DNA from: Streptomyces fodineus
GTDB taxonomy: Bacteria; Actinomycetota; Actinomycetes; Streptomycetales; Streptomycetaceae
DNA length: 64,000 nucleotides
Assembly: GCF_001735805.1 (NCBI RefSeq)
Contig: NZ_CP017248.1
Location: forward strand, 5,642,001-5,706,000
Direction of reading: 5' to 3'
The notes under the pieces are model-generated. The model had not been told where the DNA came from and ran no database searches. It was given only the letters and a program-made list of their open reading frames with translations. How positions within the stretch are numbered: the first letter of the stretch is position 1; every line of letters starts with the position of its first letter. Of the stretch, positions 8,036-17,090 are shown one piece after another. Both the position numbers and the translations under genes were made by a program.

Positions 8036-8854
8036 ATGAACGACCAGCAGTCCACCGACCTGCGCGAGACCGTCCGCCGGCGGTACGCCGCCGCGGCCGT
8101 GAAGGTCACCGAAGGCGGCACCGCCTGTTGCGGGCCGCAGCCGGTCGAGGCCGACGAGAACTTCGGCTCCACCCTCTACGCCGCCGACGAGCGCGACGCA
8201 CTGCCCGCCGAGGCCGTCGCCGCCTCCCTCGGCTGTGGCAACCCCACCGCCGTCGCCGAACTCCGCGAGGGCGAGCGCGTCCTCGACCTCGGCTCCGGCG
8301 GCGGCATCGACGTCCTGCTCTCCGCCCGCCGCATCGGTCCGACCGGCAAGGCATACGGACTGGACATGACCGAGGAGATGCTCGCCCTGGCCCTGGCCAA
8401 CGCCGAGAAGGCGGGCGCGACGAACGTCGAGTTCCTCAAGGGCGCCATCGAGGCGATCCCGCTGCCCGCGAACACCATCGACGTGGTGATCTCCAACTGC
8501 GTGATCAACCTGTCCACGCACAAGCCCGCCGTGTTCGCCGAGACCTTCCGTGTCCTCAAGCCCGGCGGTCGCCTCGGCGTCTGCGACGTCGTCGCCGACG
8601 ACGGTCTCACCACCGAACAGCGCGCCGAGCACGGTGACCACGCCGGCTGCGTCGCGGGCGCCCTCTCCTTCGCCGAGTACCGCGCGGGGCTGGCAGCCGC
8701 CGGGTTCACGAACATCGAGATCACCCCGACCCACTCGGTCGCGAACGCGATGCACTCGGCGATCGTCCGAGCCACCAAGCCGGCGACGTCCGACACGCCA
8801 AGGCGGCGTCGGGACGCGGATGCCGGAACTGATGCCACGCCCGTAAGCACGTGA
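8036..8854 (+). CDS. arsM: Arsenite S-adenosylmethionine methyltransferase
   Basis: 272 residues. Rossmann methyltransferase core with SAM motif VLDLGSGGGIDV (residues 82-93) and the ArsM cysteines: Cys31-Cys32 near the N-terminus, Cys67 in LGCGNP, Cys155 in SNCVINLS and Cys205 in HAGCVAGA. The three conserved Cys bind As(III), which is methylated and volatilised. It is divergent from arsR and probably co-regulated by the shared inverted repeat. The last ~25 residues are a charged tail not needed for the family. Confidence 0.95.
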   Translation: MNDQQSTDLRETVRRRYAAAAVKVTEGGTACCGPQPVEADENFGSTLYAADERDALPAEAVAASLGCGNPTAVAELREGERVLDLGSGGGIDVLLSARRIGPTGKAYGLDMTEEMLALALANAEKAGATNVEFLKGAIEAIPLPANTIDVVISNCVINLSTHKPAVFAETFRVLKPGGRLGVCDVVADDGLTTEQRAEHGDHAGCVAGALSFAEYRAGLAAAGFTNIEITPTHSVANAMHSAIVRATKPATSDTPRRRRDADAGTDATPVST

Positions 8855-9025
8855 CACCGGGTGCGGGCTCAAGCTCCGTTTCAGGAGAGAGGCTGGGCCG
8901 TAGGACAACTGTGGCCGGTAGGAGTTCGATCGCGGCTCGGCTGGTCGTTGATGTCACTCGTGGGTGTCAGGGTGGGTGCGACGAAGGCCCTGGCCAAGTC
9001 GCCGCGGAGCGGCTTGGATCAGCGG

Positions 9026-9775
9026 GTGATCACCCTTCCACGAAGACACGTCCGGACGGCGGGTGCCGTGGCCGCGATACTGAGCGGCCTGCTCCTGGGC
9101 GGCTGCAGCGCAAAGGCCACAAGCAGCACCGGCCATCCTGGCCCCGATGCCCAGCCGACCTCCGCCAAGCCCGCCGCCGCGCCTGCGGGCTCGGGCATGC
9201 CCGCGTTGACCACGGCGCAGCTCATCCAACGGCTGCTCCCTCCCGACGAACTCGGCGTCGGCTACAAGACCTTCGGTACCGAACAGACGGGAGCGGACCA
9301 GCCGCCAGGCTTCCGTACGCTCAAACCTGGATCGGTCGCTTGTACCGACGCCATGGCCTCCTTCGCAATGAATCCGCGGGTTGGCAGGCTCTCGGCGAAG
9401 CAGTTCGCCACCCGCACCCTGGGAAATCCCACGACCGGGGCAGGCCTGAACGAATGGGTGGGCTCCTTCTCCAGCCCGGCCCAGGCCGAACAGGCCGTCA
9501 ACAACCTGCTTCGCGACGCGGCTGCCTGCCCCACCGGCACCATCACCTCACCGACGCCCGCGGCGACATTCACGCTGACCCGGCTTCCCGCTCCCCGCTA
9601 TGGCGATCAAAGCGCAGAACTTCTCTCCGGCGGCGATGGCAATACCGTGGCCGACCCGGTATTCATCGTCCGCTACGGCGCCAACCTGATGGCTCTGACC
9701 ATCGATACCCGTCACAACCGCGACGCCCTGGTCTCCGCCGCTGCCAAGGCCGCCAACAAGCGATTCATCAGCTGA
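9026..9775 (+). CDS. Putative lipoprotein with sensor-like extracellular domain
   Basis: I chose the GTG at 9026 because it gives a compact lipoprotein signal: Arg-rich n-region, hydrophobic stretch and lipobox LLGGC with Cys27. An ATG at 8951 would add 25 residues. After a Ser/Thr/Pro/Ala linker comes a domain starting LLPPDELGVGYKTFG, like the PknH-type extracellular sensor domains of actinobacterial lipoproteins. Two cysteines in the mature part (VACTDAM, AACPTGT) could form a disulfide. Function unknown; predicted on the outer face of the membrane. Confidence 0.72.
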   Translation: MITLPRRHVRTAGAVAAILSGLLLGGCSAKATSSTGHPGPDAQPTSAKPAAAPAGSGMPALTTAQLIQRLLPPDELGVGYKTFGTEQTGADQPPGFRTLKPGSVACTDAMASFAMNPRVGRLSAKQFATRTLGNPTTGAGLNEWVGSFSSPAQAEQAVNNLLRDAAACPTGTITSPTPAATFTLTRLPAPRYGDQSAELLSGGDGNTVADPVFIVRYGANLMALTIDTRHNRDALVSAAAKAANKRFIS

Positions 9776-10059
9776 GTGCGTGAGGTCACCGTCGCGGAAG
9801 GCGGCATCTCCGAGGGCCTGACCCTGGGAGCCCCGGTCTCGCTGCCCGGTCTCGCCGACGCTCCGACCCGCGGTCGCTTCGCGAGTCTCGTGCGCCGGGT
9901 CGTCCCGCACTTCATAAAGTGAGTTACGGCACCGAAGAGCTGACGGCCGCGGTGGGGCAGGCGGTCGGGCGCTACGACTCCGCCGACGGCCGGCCGTACC
10001 GGATGGTCGCCCTCGGCCACCCGGCTCCCGCCGTGACACAAGGAGGACCGGATGAGTGA
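9776..10059 (+). pseudogene. Frameshifted coding remnant
   Basis: Directly after the lipoprotein stop, GTG 9776 opens a 48-residue frame with good codon use (VREVTVAEGGISEGLTLGAP to PHFIK). Reading then continues in another frame from 9922 (SYGTEELTAAVGQAVGRYDS) and ends at 10057-10059, overlapping the next start. The change of frame near 9920 suggests a broken gene or two joined fragments. I do not recognise the family. Confidence 0.4.
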
Positions 10060-10768
10060 CGACGCACGGCCGCGGATCGAGGTCACCATCGCGGCGCCCG
10101 CGGACGTGGTCTGGGATGCGTTGCGCTCCAAGGACAAGATCCGCCATTGGATGGGCTGGGACTACGAGGGCCTGCACGACGAGATCGACCTGATCTTCTT
10201 CACCGGGACGGTGGAGAACGCCTCCGCACGCACGCTGACACTGCACGGTGGCGACGAATTCAGGCTCGAACCGCACGGCGAGGGCACCCGGGTCACGCTC
10301 ACCCGTGTCTCCCGTGGTGACAACCCGGACCGGGACGCCTACTACGACGACGTCACCGAAGGCTGGGTCACCTTCCTACAGCAGCTGAAGTTCGCCGTCG
10401 AGCACCACCCCGGCGCCGTCCGCCGCACACTCTCGTTCCTCGGCGGCAATGACAACGCGGTGCACCTCATCGAAGCACTCGACCTCGCGGACGTCGCCGC
10501 GGGCACCCCCTTCCGGAAGCATCTGCTCGGCGAGGACGTCGCAGGGCACATGTGGTTCCGCTCCGGCCACCAACTCGGTATCACGGTCGACGCCTGGGGC
10601 AACGGACTCCTGATCGTGTCCAGTACGGCCCCATCACCCAGCAAGCCGAACGGCGCGGCCATGGCGATCCTGAGCACCTACGACCTCGACGACGCCCAAC
10701 TGGCCGAACTGGACTCCCGCTGGCGGACCTGGTGGACGGAGCGATTCCCCCACCCACCGCGCAGGTAA
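10052..10768 (+). CDS. SRPBCC (AHSA1-like) domain protein
   Basis: 238 residues with an excellent AAGGAGG ribosome binding site nine bases upstream of the ATG. The N-terminal ~125 residues are a START/Bet v1-like fold: ITIAAPADVVWDAL-type entry strand, a HWMGWDY loop and the late EGWVTFLQQLKFAVEH helix. The C-terminal ~110 residues form a second less clear domain. Such proteins bind hydrophobic ligands or act as Hsp90-activator relatives. It converges on ccsB with a 30-bp gap. Confidence 0.78.
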   Translation: MSDDARPRIEVTIAAPADVVWDALRSKDKIRHWMGWDYEGLHDEIDLIFFTGTVENASARTLTLHGGDEFRLEPHGEGTRVTLTRVSRGDNPDRDAYYDDVTEGWVTFLQQLKFAVEHHPGAVRRTLSFLGGNDNAVHLIEALDLADVAAGTPFRKHLLGEDVAGHMWFRSGHQLGITVDAWGNGLLIVSSTAPSPSKPNGAAMAILSTYDLDDAQLAELDSRWRTWWTERFPHPPRR

Positions 10769-10798
10769 ACGGCCCCTGACCAGGTACGTCACGGGATG

Positions 10799-11908
10799 TC
10801 AGACGCCTGCGTAGGAGTGCTTGCCGGTCACGAAGATGTTCACGCCGTAGAAATTGAAGAGGACGCAGGCGAAGCCCACCAGAGCGAGGTATGCCGCCTT
10901 GCGGCCCTTCCAGCCCGCGGTGGAGCGGGCGTGCAGGTAGCCGGCGTAGGCGATCCAGGTGATGAAGGACCAGGTTTCCTTGGGGTCCCAGTTCCAGTAG
11001 CGCCCCCAGGCTTTTTCGGCCCAGATGGAGCCCGCGATGACGGCGAACGTCCACAGGGGGAAGACCAGGGCGTTGAGGCGGTAGGAGAGCCTGTCGAGGC
11101 TGGCGGCGGCGGGGAGCCGTTCCAGGATGCCGTCGAGGCGGCTTCCCTGCCCCTCTCCTGCGGCAACACGGCGTTCTCGGGCCTCCTGTGCCAGGTAGGA
11201 GACGGTGACCGCGAAGCCGGCGCAGAAGACACCCGCGCAGATGATCATGGCGGAGACGTGGATGCCCAGCCAGTACGAGTGAAGAGCCGGAACGAGCTGC
11301 TCGGAGGCGGTGTACAGCACCGTGACGGCCAAGCCGAGGATCAGCAGCGCCGCGATGAGGATCGGCAGTCCGAGCCAGCGCACGTTCTTCCCGGCAGCCA
11401 GCAGGACGAGGTGGGCCCCCACCACGGTCAGCGCGAAGACACAGGAGAACTCGTACATGTTTCCCCAGGGCAACCGCATCACCGACAGCCCGCGCGTGAG
11501 CACACCCCCGGCGTGCAGGAGGAAACCCAGGGCGGTCAGCGAGACGGCGATCCTCCCCAGCAGGTCGGCCTGCTTGTCCGTCCCCGCGGCCCCGGGCCCG
11601 TCCGCCGGCGTGCGGCCGTGGCCGTCACGGCCGCCGCTGGTGACGATGACAGGCGCTGTGCGGACGAGCGTGGACACGGCACCGTCGGTCCCCTCGCCGT
11701 GCTGCTCCTGCGGCGCCGCCGTGTTGGGTTCCGCCCCGGCGGGCGCGGCGTGCGCGGCGGAGAGGCGGGCAACCGTGCCCCGGCTGCCGAAGGCCCACTC
11801 GGCGCAATAGGCGAACATCGCCAGCAGATACACGGCGATCGCCGAATAGATGAGGTAGTTCGAGATGTTGGCCAAGTTGATGTTGACCGCCGCGGTAGCG
11901 AGGACCAC
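10799..11908 (-). CDS. ccsB: c-type cytochrome biogenesis protein CcsB/ResC
   Basis: 369 residues with about eight transmembrane segments and the tryptophan-rich haem-handling signature WGRYWNWDPKETWSF near residue 295. Histidines flanking the hydrophobic segments (e.g. LHAGG, IHVSAM) are likely haem ligands. In system II, CcsB pairs with ResB to deliver haem to apocytochrome c outside the membrane; resB, ccdA and the thioredoxin-like gene that normally accompany it are absent here. A ~75-residue Ala/Gly/Pro-rich loop (about 50-125) separates the first helix from the rest. Confidence 0.9.
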   Translation of the reverse strand: MVLATAAVNINLANISNYLIYSAIAVYLLAMFAYCAEWAFGSRGTVARLSAAHAAPAGAEPNTAAPQEQHGEGTDGAVSTLVRTAPVIVTSGGRDGHGRTPADGPGAAGTDKQADLLGRIAVSLTALGFLLHAGGVLTRGLSVMRLPWGNMYEFSCVFALTVVGAHLVLLAAGKNVRWLGLPILIAALLILGLAVTVLYTASEQLVPALHSYWLGIHVSAMIICAGVFCAGFAVTVSYLAQEARERRVAAGEGQGSRLDGILERLPAAASLDRLSYRLNALVFPLWTFAVIAGSIWAEKAWGRYWNWDPKETWSFITWIAYAGYLHARSTAGWKGRKAAYLALVGFACVLFNFYGVNIFVTGKHSYAGV

Positions 11909-12237
11909 CGTCTACTCCTTCCAGACCAGGGGAGCGGGGAACGACTCGGTGACCCCGTCGACGGCACGGCCTGCATCACCTAACCAACGGGCACACTGCC
12001 GCGCACCGGCACATGTGCCGCCGGTAAACCTGGTAGGCGGAAAGGGAGTTGGGATCACAGCCGTGAGTGTTGCACGTGGCATCAGAGGCCCTGGCAGCGG
12101 GCTGCTGCCGTGACTCGCGTGTCGAATCCGTCAAGAGGGCCTGGTCCTGCCTGCACCGCCGGACCGACCCCGACCTCGGCTGCTTCGCGCCGGTCCGGGG
12201 CCCTTGCACCGAGGCTTACGCACAGTAGCCTCGAGCC
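11909..12237. other. Intergenic region between divergent ccsB and methyltransferase
   Basis: 329 bp without a supported gene. It holds a perfect 14-bp palindrome CGGCACATGTGCCG at 12007-12020, a possible regulator site, and a hexamer TAGCCT just before the methyltransferase ATG that could be a -10 for a leaderless start. Nothing else stands out. Confidence 0.4.
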
Positions 12238-13005
12238 ATGCCCGAGAACCCGGTCGCACATTTCTATGACGAGCTGGCCGATGACTACCACCTCGTCTAC
12301 GCAGACTGGGATGCAAGCATCCGTCGGCAGGGCGACGCACTGGACGGCCTGATAGGCCAGGACAACGCGAGCGTGCTCGACTGCTCCTGTGGCATCGGCA
12401 CCCAGGCCATCGGCCTGGCGCTGCGCGGGCACCGCGTCATCGGCACGGACCTCAGCGCCCGCGCCGCCGCCCGCGCTGCCCGGGAAGCCGCCCACCGTGA
12501 TGTGACGCTGCGCACGGCCGCTGCCGACATGCGACGCCTGCCGTTTCCCGAAAGCCGGTTCGACACCGTCGTTTGCGCCGACAACTCCCTGCCCCATCTG
12601 CTGGCGGAACAGGACGTCCACGCCGCCCTGGCAGAGATGCGCCGAGTGCTGCGCCCCGCCGGTCTGCTGCTACTCAGCACGCGCCCCTACGACGAGCTGC
12701 TGCGCAACCGACCCGCTTCGACGCCGCCACAGGTCCACCAGCCCGCTGACGGAGGAGAACGGACCGTCACCTTCCAGCTCTGGCACTGGCACGAGGACGG
12801 CGAGCACTACGACTTGGAGCACTTCCAACTGCTGCCGACCGGCGGAGAATGGCGCGTCAAGGTCCGCCGAACCGTCTGCTGGGCGCTCGATCGGGACCGG
12901 CTGGCCGGCCTCGTGACCGATGCGGGTTTTGTGGACCACGAGTGGCGAATGCCGCACGAGACGGGCTTCTTCCAGCCGCTGCTCGTGGCGCACGCCGGCA
13001 AATAG
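12238..13005 (+). CDS. Class I SAM-dependent methyltransferase
   Basis: 255 residues. SAM-binding motif I is VLDCSCGIGTQAIGLA, motif II is VIGTDLSARA, then AADMRRLPF, FDTVVCADNSLPHL and the LRPAGLLLLSTRPYDEL strand. The C-terminal part contains an aromatic-rich insert (FQLWHWHEDGEHYDLEHF). This is the glycine/sarcosine N-methyltransferase-like branch (similar folds in BsmA-type and ubiquinone-type enzymes); the substrate cannot be set from sequence. Monocistronic, divergent from ccsB. Confidence 0.85.
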   Translation: MPENPVAHFYDELADDYHLVYADWDASIRRQGDALDGLIGQDNASVLDCSCGIGTQAIGLALRGHRVIGTDLSARAAARAAREAAHRDVTLRTAAADMRRLPFPESRFDTVVCADNSLPHLLAEQDVHAALAEMRRVLRPAGLLLLSTRPYDELLRNRPASTPPQVHQPADGGERTVTFQLWHWHEDGEHYDLEHFQLLPTGGEWRVKVRRTVCWALDRDRLAGLVTDAGFVDHEWRMPHETGFFQPLLVAHAGK

Positions 13006-13105
13006 GTGATCCCCCGCCGTTCACACCGTCGGCCACGACGCTCATGGCCGGTGGTCGCGGTTGGCCGGCAGAGCCGGACTCCGAGCTCTGCCGGCTCACA
13101 CCAAT

Positions 13106-13477
13106 TCACTCACCGTCGCTGCCACCAGCGGGCAACACCGCCGATGATGGCCGCGGTGGCGATGGCGAGTAGCCATCCGGGCCGACACAGTTGACCCAGC
13201 CCCAGAACCCGTACGTCTCGATCACGGGAGCCAGGTGCCCCTTGACCGAACCACCTTTGATATCGACATGCCGGTGAACCGCCTGTCCGTTGACGGTCCA
13301 CGTCACCTTGTGTGTTGTACCGGCGGTGTCGATCACGCGTTGGACGGTCACGGAACCCCCACATCGCAGACGGCGGCGCACTCCCCGGATCAGGTGGGAG
13401 CCCGTACACCACTTCTCAGGACGCAACCAGGGCCTTCCAGTCGTCCCCGCGAGATGAGCCATCCCAGGCAACAGCAC
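13106..13477 (-). pseudogene. Small hypothetical membrane protein, probably frameshifted
   Basis: The frame 13106-13477 has a plausible core (VTWTVNGQAVHRHVDIKGG and VIETYGFWGWVNCVG) but ends in a Ser/Pro-rich tail. In the neighbouring frame the same DNA encodes a convincing transmembrane helix and basic end (GWLLAIATAAIIGGVARWWQ). A one-base shift near 13180 would join the two. I therefore call it a likely broken gene; an intact hypothetical protein in the first frame is the alternative. Confidence 0.4.
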
Positions 13478-13491
13478 CAGAGCGGCTCACC

Positions 13492-14328
13492 CTACTGGGA
13501 CGGGACATCGACGAAACGTCTCAATGTCTGCAGGGCCAGCTGGTCCGTCGCGGCGCTCCGGCCGGACAGGCGATGGACGAGGACCCAGCCCTGCGGTGCG
13601 GCGCCCGCGAAGACCGAGGCGCCACCCGTCGCGCCGTTGTGCCACAGCAGGCGTCCCGCTCTCTGCCAGGCCGGTGCCGGCTCGCCGAGCCTGCGGTCGA
13701 CGAGCAGGCCGGTGACGAGGCGCGCGGTGGCTGCGGGCGTGGCCCACAGGCCGCCGGCGGGCAGGATCGCGCCGGTCATGGTCCAGGGCCGCTCCGGTCG
13801 TCCGAAGATCCCCCGGCGGCACAGCCGTCTGCCAGGCGGCGGATCGGCGGCGACGTCGGTGACGCCGAGCGGGTCGAGGACATGCCGGTGCAGGAGTTCC
13901 TCGTACGGGGTGCGGGTGGCCGCGACCAGGGCAGCGCCCAGCAGGGCGTATCCGAGGTTGGAGTATTCCTCGGTGGTGCCCGCGGGAGCCGTGACCAGGG
14001 TGTCCAGGTGCAGTACGACCGCGTCCAGGGCCTGAGGGCCGAAGGCCGCGTAGGGGTCGCGGCCGCTGATTCCGGGGGGCAGCCGTGGCAGGCCCGATAT
14101 GTGCTCGGCGAGGTGGCGCAGGGTGATGCCGGTGCCCTCCGGCGCGGGCAAGAACGACTCCAGCGGGTCGTCGAGGCTCAGGACTCCGCGGTCGGCCAAG
14201 GCGGTCAGGACGGTTGCGGTGAGCGTTTTGGTCAGGGACCCGATCTGCACGAACAGGTCCAGGCTGTGGCCGTTGCGTACCTGGGGCGGCTCGAAGCTGC
14301 TGAGTACGCAGGTGGGAACTCGGAGCAT
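13492..14328 (-). CDS. Serine hydrolase, beta-lactamase/class C family
   Basis: 278 residues from the ATG at 14328, nine bases after the upstream DCC stop. All three class C signatures are present: SLTK (nucleophile Ser31, Lys34), YSN (Tyr122-Asn124) and HNG (230-232). No signal peptide or membrane segment is seen, so it may act in the cytoplasm or depend on a partner. Ser31 lies unusually near the N-terminus, so the usual first strands are short or missing. Last gene of the six-gene peptide/HTTM/DCC operon; it could act on a peptide or lipid substrate. Confidence 0.82.
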   Translation of the reverse strand: MLRVPTCVLSSFEPPQVRNGHSLDLFVQIGSLTKTLTATVLTALADRGVLSLDDPLESFLPAPEGTGITLRHLAEHISGLPRLPPGISGRDPYAAFGPQALDAVVLHLDTLVTAPAGTTEEYSNLGYALLGAALVAATRTPYEELLHRHVLDPLGVTDVAADPPPGRRLCRRGIFGRPERPWTMTGAILPAGGLWATPAATARLVTGLLVDRRLGEPAPAWQRAGRLLWHNGATGGASVFAGAAPQGWVLVHRLSGRSAATDQLALQTLRRFVDVPSQ

Positions 14329-14336
14329 GTTGGTCT

Positions 14337-14747
14337 TCAGTCGTGCGTCCGGGGCAGCGCGCATGCCGCCGTGCCCGCAGGCATGCGGTGCCGGTGGGTG
14401 GCCACCTGGCGATAGACGAGTCGAGCGGCCTGCCTGACGACGGGCGCGCGCAAGAGCAGTCCGGTGGCCCGGTAGCGGAAACGGGGTGAGGACGCGAGGT
14501 AGGCACCGAGTGCCTGCGCTCCGGAATCGGCCACGTGGGCCCCGCGAAAGACGAGGACTTCTCGGTCGAGGCGTTCCCGGTGCGGCCGGGTGATGTGGTC
14601 GGGCAGTGCTTGCCACGGCATGGCCCGCATACGTGGCCTGGCATGGCGTTGCAGTCGAGTGATGGTCGCCTGACAGAAACCGCAGTCACCGTCGAAGGCG
14701 AGGCTGGGCGCGTCGGGGCTGACGGCTGTCGAGAGGTCGATGCGCAC
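14337..14747 (-). CDS. DCC-family (DUF393) thiol-disulfide oxidoreductase
   Basis: 136 residues. The defining FDGDCGFC motif is at residues 18-25, with redox Cys22 and Cys25, followed by a thioredoxin-like helix and VLVFRGAHVADSGAQALGAY, the conserved middle of the family. DCC proteins are often fused to or encoded with HTTM proteins, as here (HTTM is two genes upstream), suggesting they reduce or oxidise cysteines in the same membrane pathway. The downstream serine hydrolase starts nine bases after the stop. Confidence 0.9.
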   Translation of the reverse strand: MRIDLSTAVSPDAPSLAFDGDCGFCQATITRLQRHARPRMRAMPWQALPDHITRPHRERLDREVLVFRGAHVADSGAQALGAYLASSPRFRYRATGLLLRAPVVRQAARLVYRQVATHRHRMPAGTAACALPRTHD

Positions 14748-14816
14748 GGGCTTGTCCTCCTGTGCAGGGTTCGTGGGGAGGGCCGGGCAGGCGCGGGCCT
14801 GCCCACGAAGGAACGG

Positions 14817-15353
14817 TCAGGCGCGTGCAAGCCAGAGTTCGAGCACAGCCTCCCGCTCCCGTGACCGGAGGACCTTGGTCGGCCGGGTCTGTTCCCACCA
14901 CTCGGTCATGACGGCGGGCGTAGCGGTGCCCTGGGTGAAGTGGCTGATCAACCGGCGTGAGAGAGCGACCTCGCGCGGGGAGTAGGCGACGGCGGCGCTG
15001 GAGTAGACCGGCGTCCGGTAGGTGCCGTCGGACGCGATGACGGAGAGGGTCATCTCGGTCGGGCTACTCGGCACCCAGGCGTCCAGAGCTGCTGCGACGA
15101 AGCTCGCGGCGTGGGTCGCCCAGCGTTGCGGAGCGGAGCGGGTCGGGACCTCGGTGATCTCCAGGCCGACGAGGTCGGACCATGTCCACTCCCGTGGGTG
15201 CGGACCGGTGACGCGGGGCCCCGCTGCCGTGAGCACCACGTTGGGGGCCGGTGCCGTCGCCGGGGCTCCCACGTACACGCCGTCCGCCGAGACCCAGAAC
15301 AGTCCCACCGTGGCGCCGTCCTCGGCGGGGTGGAGGGGCGGGGTTTCTTCCAT
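14817..15353 (-). CDS. Conserved hypothetical protein of the HTTM/DCC operon
   Basis: 178 residues from the ATG at 15353, which has AAGGAG ten bases upstream; the frame extends further but upstream residues are Arg-rich noise. The N-terminal half looks like a small beta-rich domain (TVGLFWVSADGVYVGAP, REWTWSDLVGLEITEVP) that may resemble PH-like folds. The C-terminal half is helical and ends EAVLELWLARA. I do not recognise a family. Spacing to HTTM (103 bp) and DCC (69 bp) is wider than elsewhere in the operon. Confidence 0.7.
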   Translation of the reverse strand: MEETPPLHPAEDGATVGLFWVSADGVYVGAPATAPAPNVVLTAAGPRVTGPHPREWTWSDLVGLEITEVPTRSAPQRWATHAASFVAAALDAWVPSSPTEMTLSVIASDGTYRTPVYSSAAVAYSPREVALSRRLISHFTQGTATPAVMTEWWEQTRPTKVLRSREREAVLELWLARA

Positions 15354-15456
15354 GTCCTGTCGGTCTCCTTGGTCGACCCGGTGAAACTGGGAGCTTGCCC
15401 GGCGACGGGCGTCGATGCGCCGTTTCCGGCCAAAGGCGCCGGGAGGGCGCTGAGAG

Positions 15457-16452
15457 TTATACGGATTCCTCGGTGAGCGCTCCTTCGCGGGCATGCTCGG
15501 TGCGCTGCTGCGTCTTGCGGGCCCACCGGCTCAGCCGTACGGCCAGATCGTGCGCCATGGAGACGGCCTTACCGAGTTCCTTGTCGAGGAAGACGAGGTC
15601 GCAGGCGATCATCGTCAAGGCGAAGCCGGTCAGGCCCATGCACACCGCGATGGCGAGGTGGAAGCTGATCGACATCGCGGCGGCCCAGGGGCGCAGCGCC
15701 GGTACCAGCACGCCCATGGGGAAGTAGACGAGGAAGAGGACGGTGATGTACGTCCCGGCCACGACCAGGAAGTCGTTGCCGTAGATCAGGTGCGAGACGC
15801 CGGGGAGCGAGAACTCCGGAACCCGGAGCACATAGAACAGGGCGGTCCCGTCCTGCCACATTGGCCCCTGCACCTTGTACAGGCCACTGACGACGTACAC
15901 CAGGCACATCTGGGCGGCAATGGCCACGACGCCAAGATTGTGCAGCGGTGTGCTCAGCGAGCGCAGGTGCGCCGGCAAGCGCCGGGCGAGTCTGTCCGCG
16001 AGGCCGGAAGTCAGGGAGAACCGGTCGTAGCAGCGTGTGGCGAGGAGCATGGGAATGACCAGGTAGGCCAGATTGTCGCCACCGTCCAGCAGCACCGGCT
16101 GGCGCTCGTAGAGGGACCACAGGAACACCCAGTGGCAGGCGAGCACCCCCCTGCCGCCGACGCCCAGGGTCACCATCAGGGCAGTGATCAGGCCCAGATG
16201 GAAGACCAGTTGGAACCATGCCTCCGATGAGCTCCAGGCGTACAGGCTGAAGGAACCGTCATCGTGCAACTGTGCGACGAATTCCCGCCATGGAAGAATG
16301 GCGTCGGGCCCGAAGAGATAAGCGCGGTCGGCGTACTGGCTGACGTAGAACATCAGCCCGACGAACCCCAGCAGGGCACGGGTTCCGGACACGCCGACGA
16401 CGCCGAGCGGCACCGAACTCCATCTGTCGACCGTGGAGATGAGCCTTTTCAT
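15457..16452 (-). CDS. HTTM-domain membrane protein (SdpB-like)
   Basis: 331 residues with about eight membrane segments. The start ATG overlaps the stop of the DUF5819 gene (ATGA). Readable landmarks: FVGLMFYVSQYADRAYLFGP, the acidic LLDGGDNLAYLVIP loop, VVSGLYKVQGPMWQDGTA and the SISFHLAIAVCMGL helix carrying a conserved-looking His. HTTM proteins are related to the membrane part of vitamin-K-dependent carboxylase and include SdpB, which helps mature the SDP toxin of Bacillus. It should work on a secreted partner, most simply the peptide encoded two genes upstream. Confidence 0.85.
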   Translation of the reverse strand: MKRLISTVDRWSSVPLGVVGVSGTRALLGFVGLMFYVSQYADRAYLFGPDAILPWREFVAQLHDDGSFSLYAWSSSEAWFQLVFHLGLITALMVTLGVGGRGVLACHWVFLWSLYERQPVLLDGGDNLAYLVIPMLLATRCYDRFSLTSGLADRLARRLPAHLRSLSTPLHNLGVVAIAAQMCLVYVVSGLYKVQGPMWQDGTALFYVLRVPEFSLPGVSHLIYGNDFLVVAGTYITVLFLVYFPMGVLVPALRPWAAAMSISFHLAIAVCMGLTGFALTMIACDLVFLDKELGKAVSMAHDLAVRLSRWARKTQQRTEHAREGALTEESV

Positions 16453-17090
16453 CCGACCGCCTCGGTGTTCCGCCACTTGAGGTCCTCGAAGCTGGTCCTT
16501 CCTTTGGCGGAGGAATCCTTGCGCTGCGACCACGAGGGCAGTTCGTGCACGTACATGCGCACCTGCACGGCGGAAGGCGCCGCGCCGTCACAGACCTTCG
16601 GCAACTGGGACAGCGAATACCGCGCCAGGAAGATCTCCGCCTTGTTCCGGGATGCCTTCTCGTCGGGGAGGAGGGGAACCGGCCGTTTCTTCTTCTCCAC
16701 CTCCTTGTCCCGCAACCGCTCCAGAACCGGATCCGGAGTGTCCATCTGGGTGATGGTTCCGCTGACGAGCCGGTTGATACGAGACGGAAAGAACCGGTCG
16801 CGTTGAACCCTGTCCACATAGGGTCGGGTTACGTCATAGAAGCCGGTGAGGCGGCCATTTCCGCACTTGGCCCGCGCGAGAATGCCGCGGTCGTCCGACA
16901 AGGGGTCCGGGGCGAAAAGCATCCAGTTCTGGGACAGATAGGGCTCCGTCACGGAATGAATCTCATTGTAGTAGCGCAGCTTGACCGGGTTCAGCGGCGC
17001 CTGGGTCAGGGCTGCGGTGGCGAGGTAGGCGCCCAGGAGGGCGGCCCCGGAAACCAGGACCGCCCTCCTGACCACGACACGCTCGGTCAC
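16449..17090 (-). CDS. DUF5819-family protein, membrane-anchored, SdpA-like position
   Basis: 213 residues: one N-terminal transmembrane segment (about residues 10-30), then an extracellular domain with the DUF5819 hallmark SQNWMLFAPDPLSDDRGI. The acidic/aromatic motif is reminiscent of the QGWGFF-type motif in SdpA, though homology is my inference. It starts with a GTG whose bases overlap the peptide gene's stop (GTGA) and its own stop overlaps the HTTM start (ATGA), so three genes are translationally coupled. It likely forms a complex with the HTTM protein. Confidence 0.85.
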   Translation of the reverse strand: MTERVVVRRAVLVSGAALLGAYLATAALTQAPLNPVKLRYYNEIHSVTEPYLSQNWMLFAPDPLSDDRGILARAKCGNGRLTGFYDVTRPYVDRVQRDRFFPSRINRLVSGTITQMDTPDPVLERLRDKEVEKKKRPVPLLPDEKASRNKAEIFLARYSLSQLPKVCDGAAPSAVQVRMYVHELPSWSQRKDSSAKGRTSFEDLKWRNTEAVG

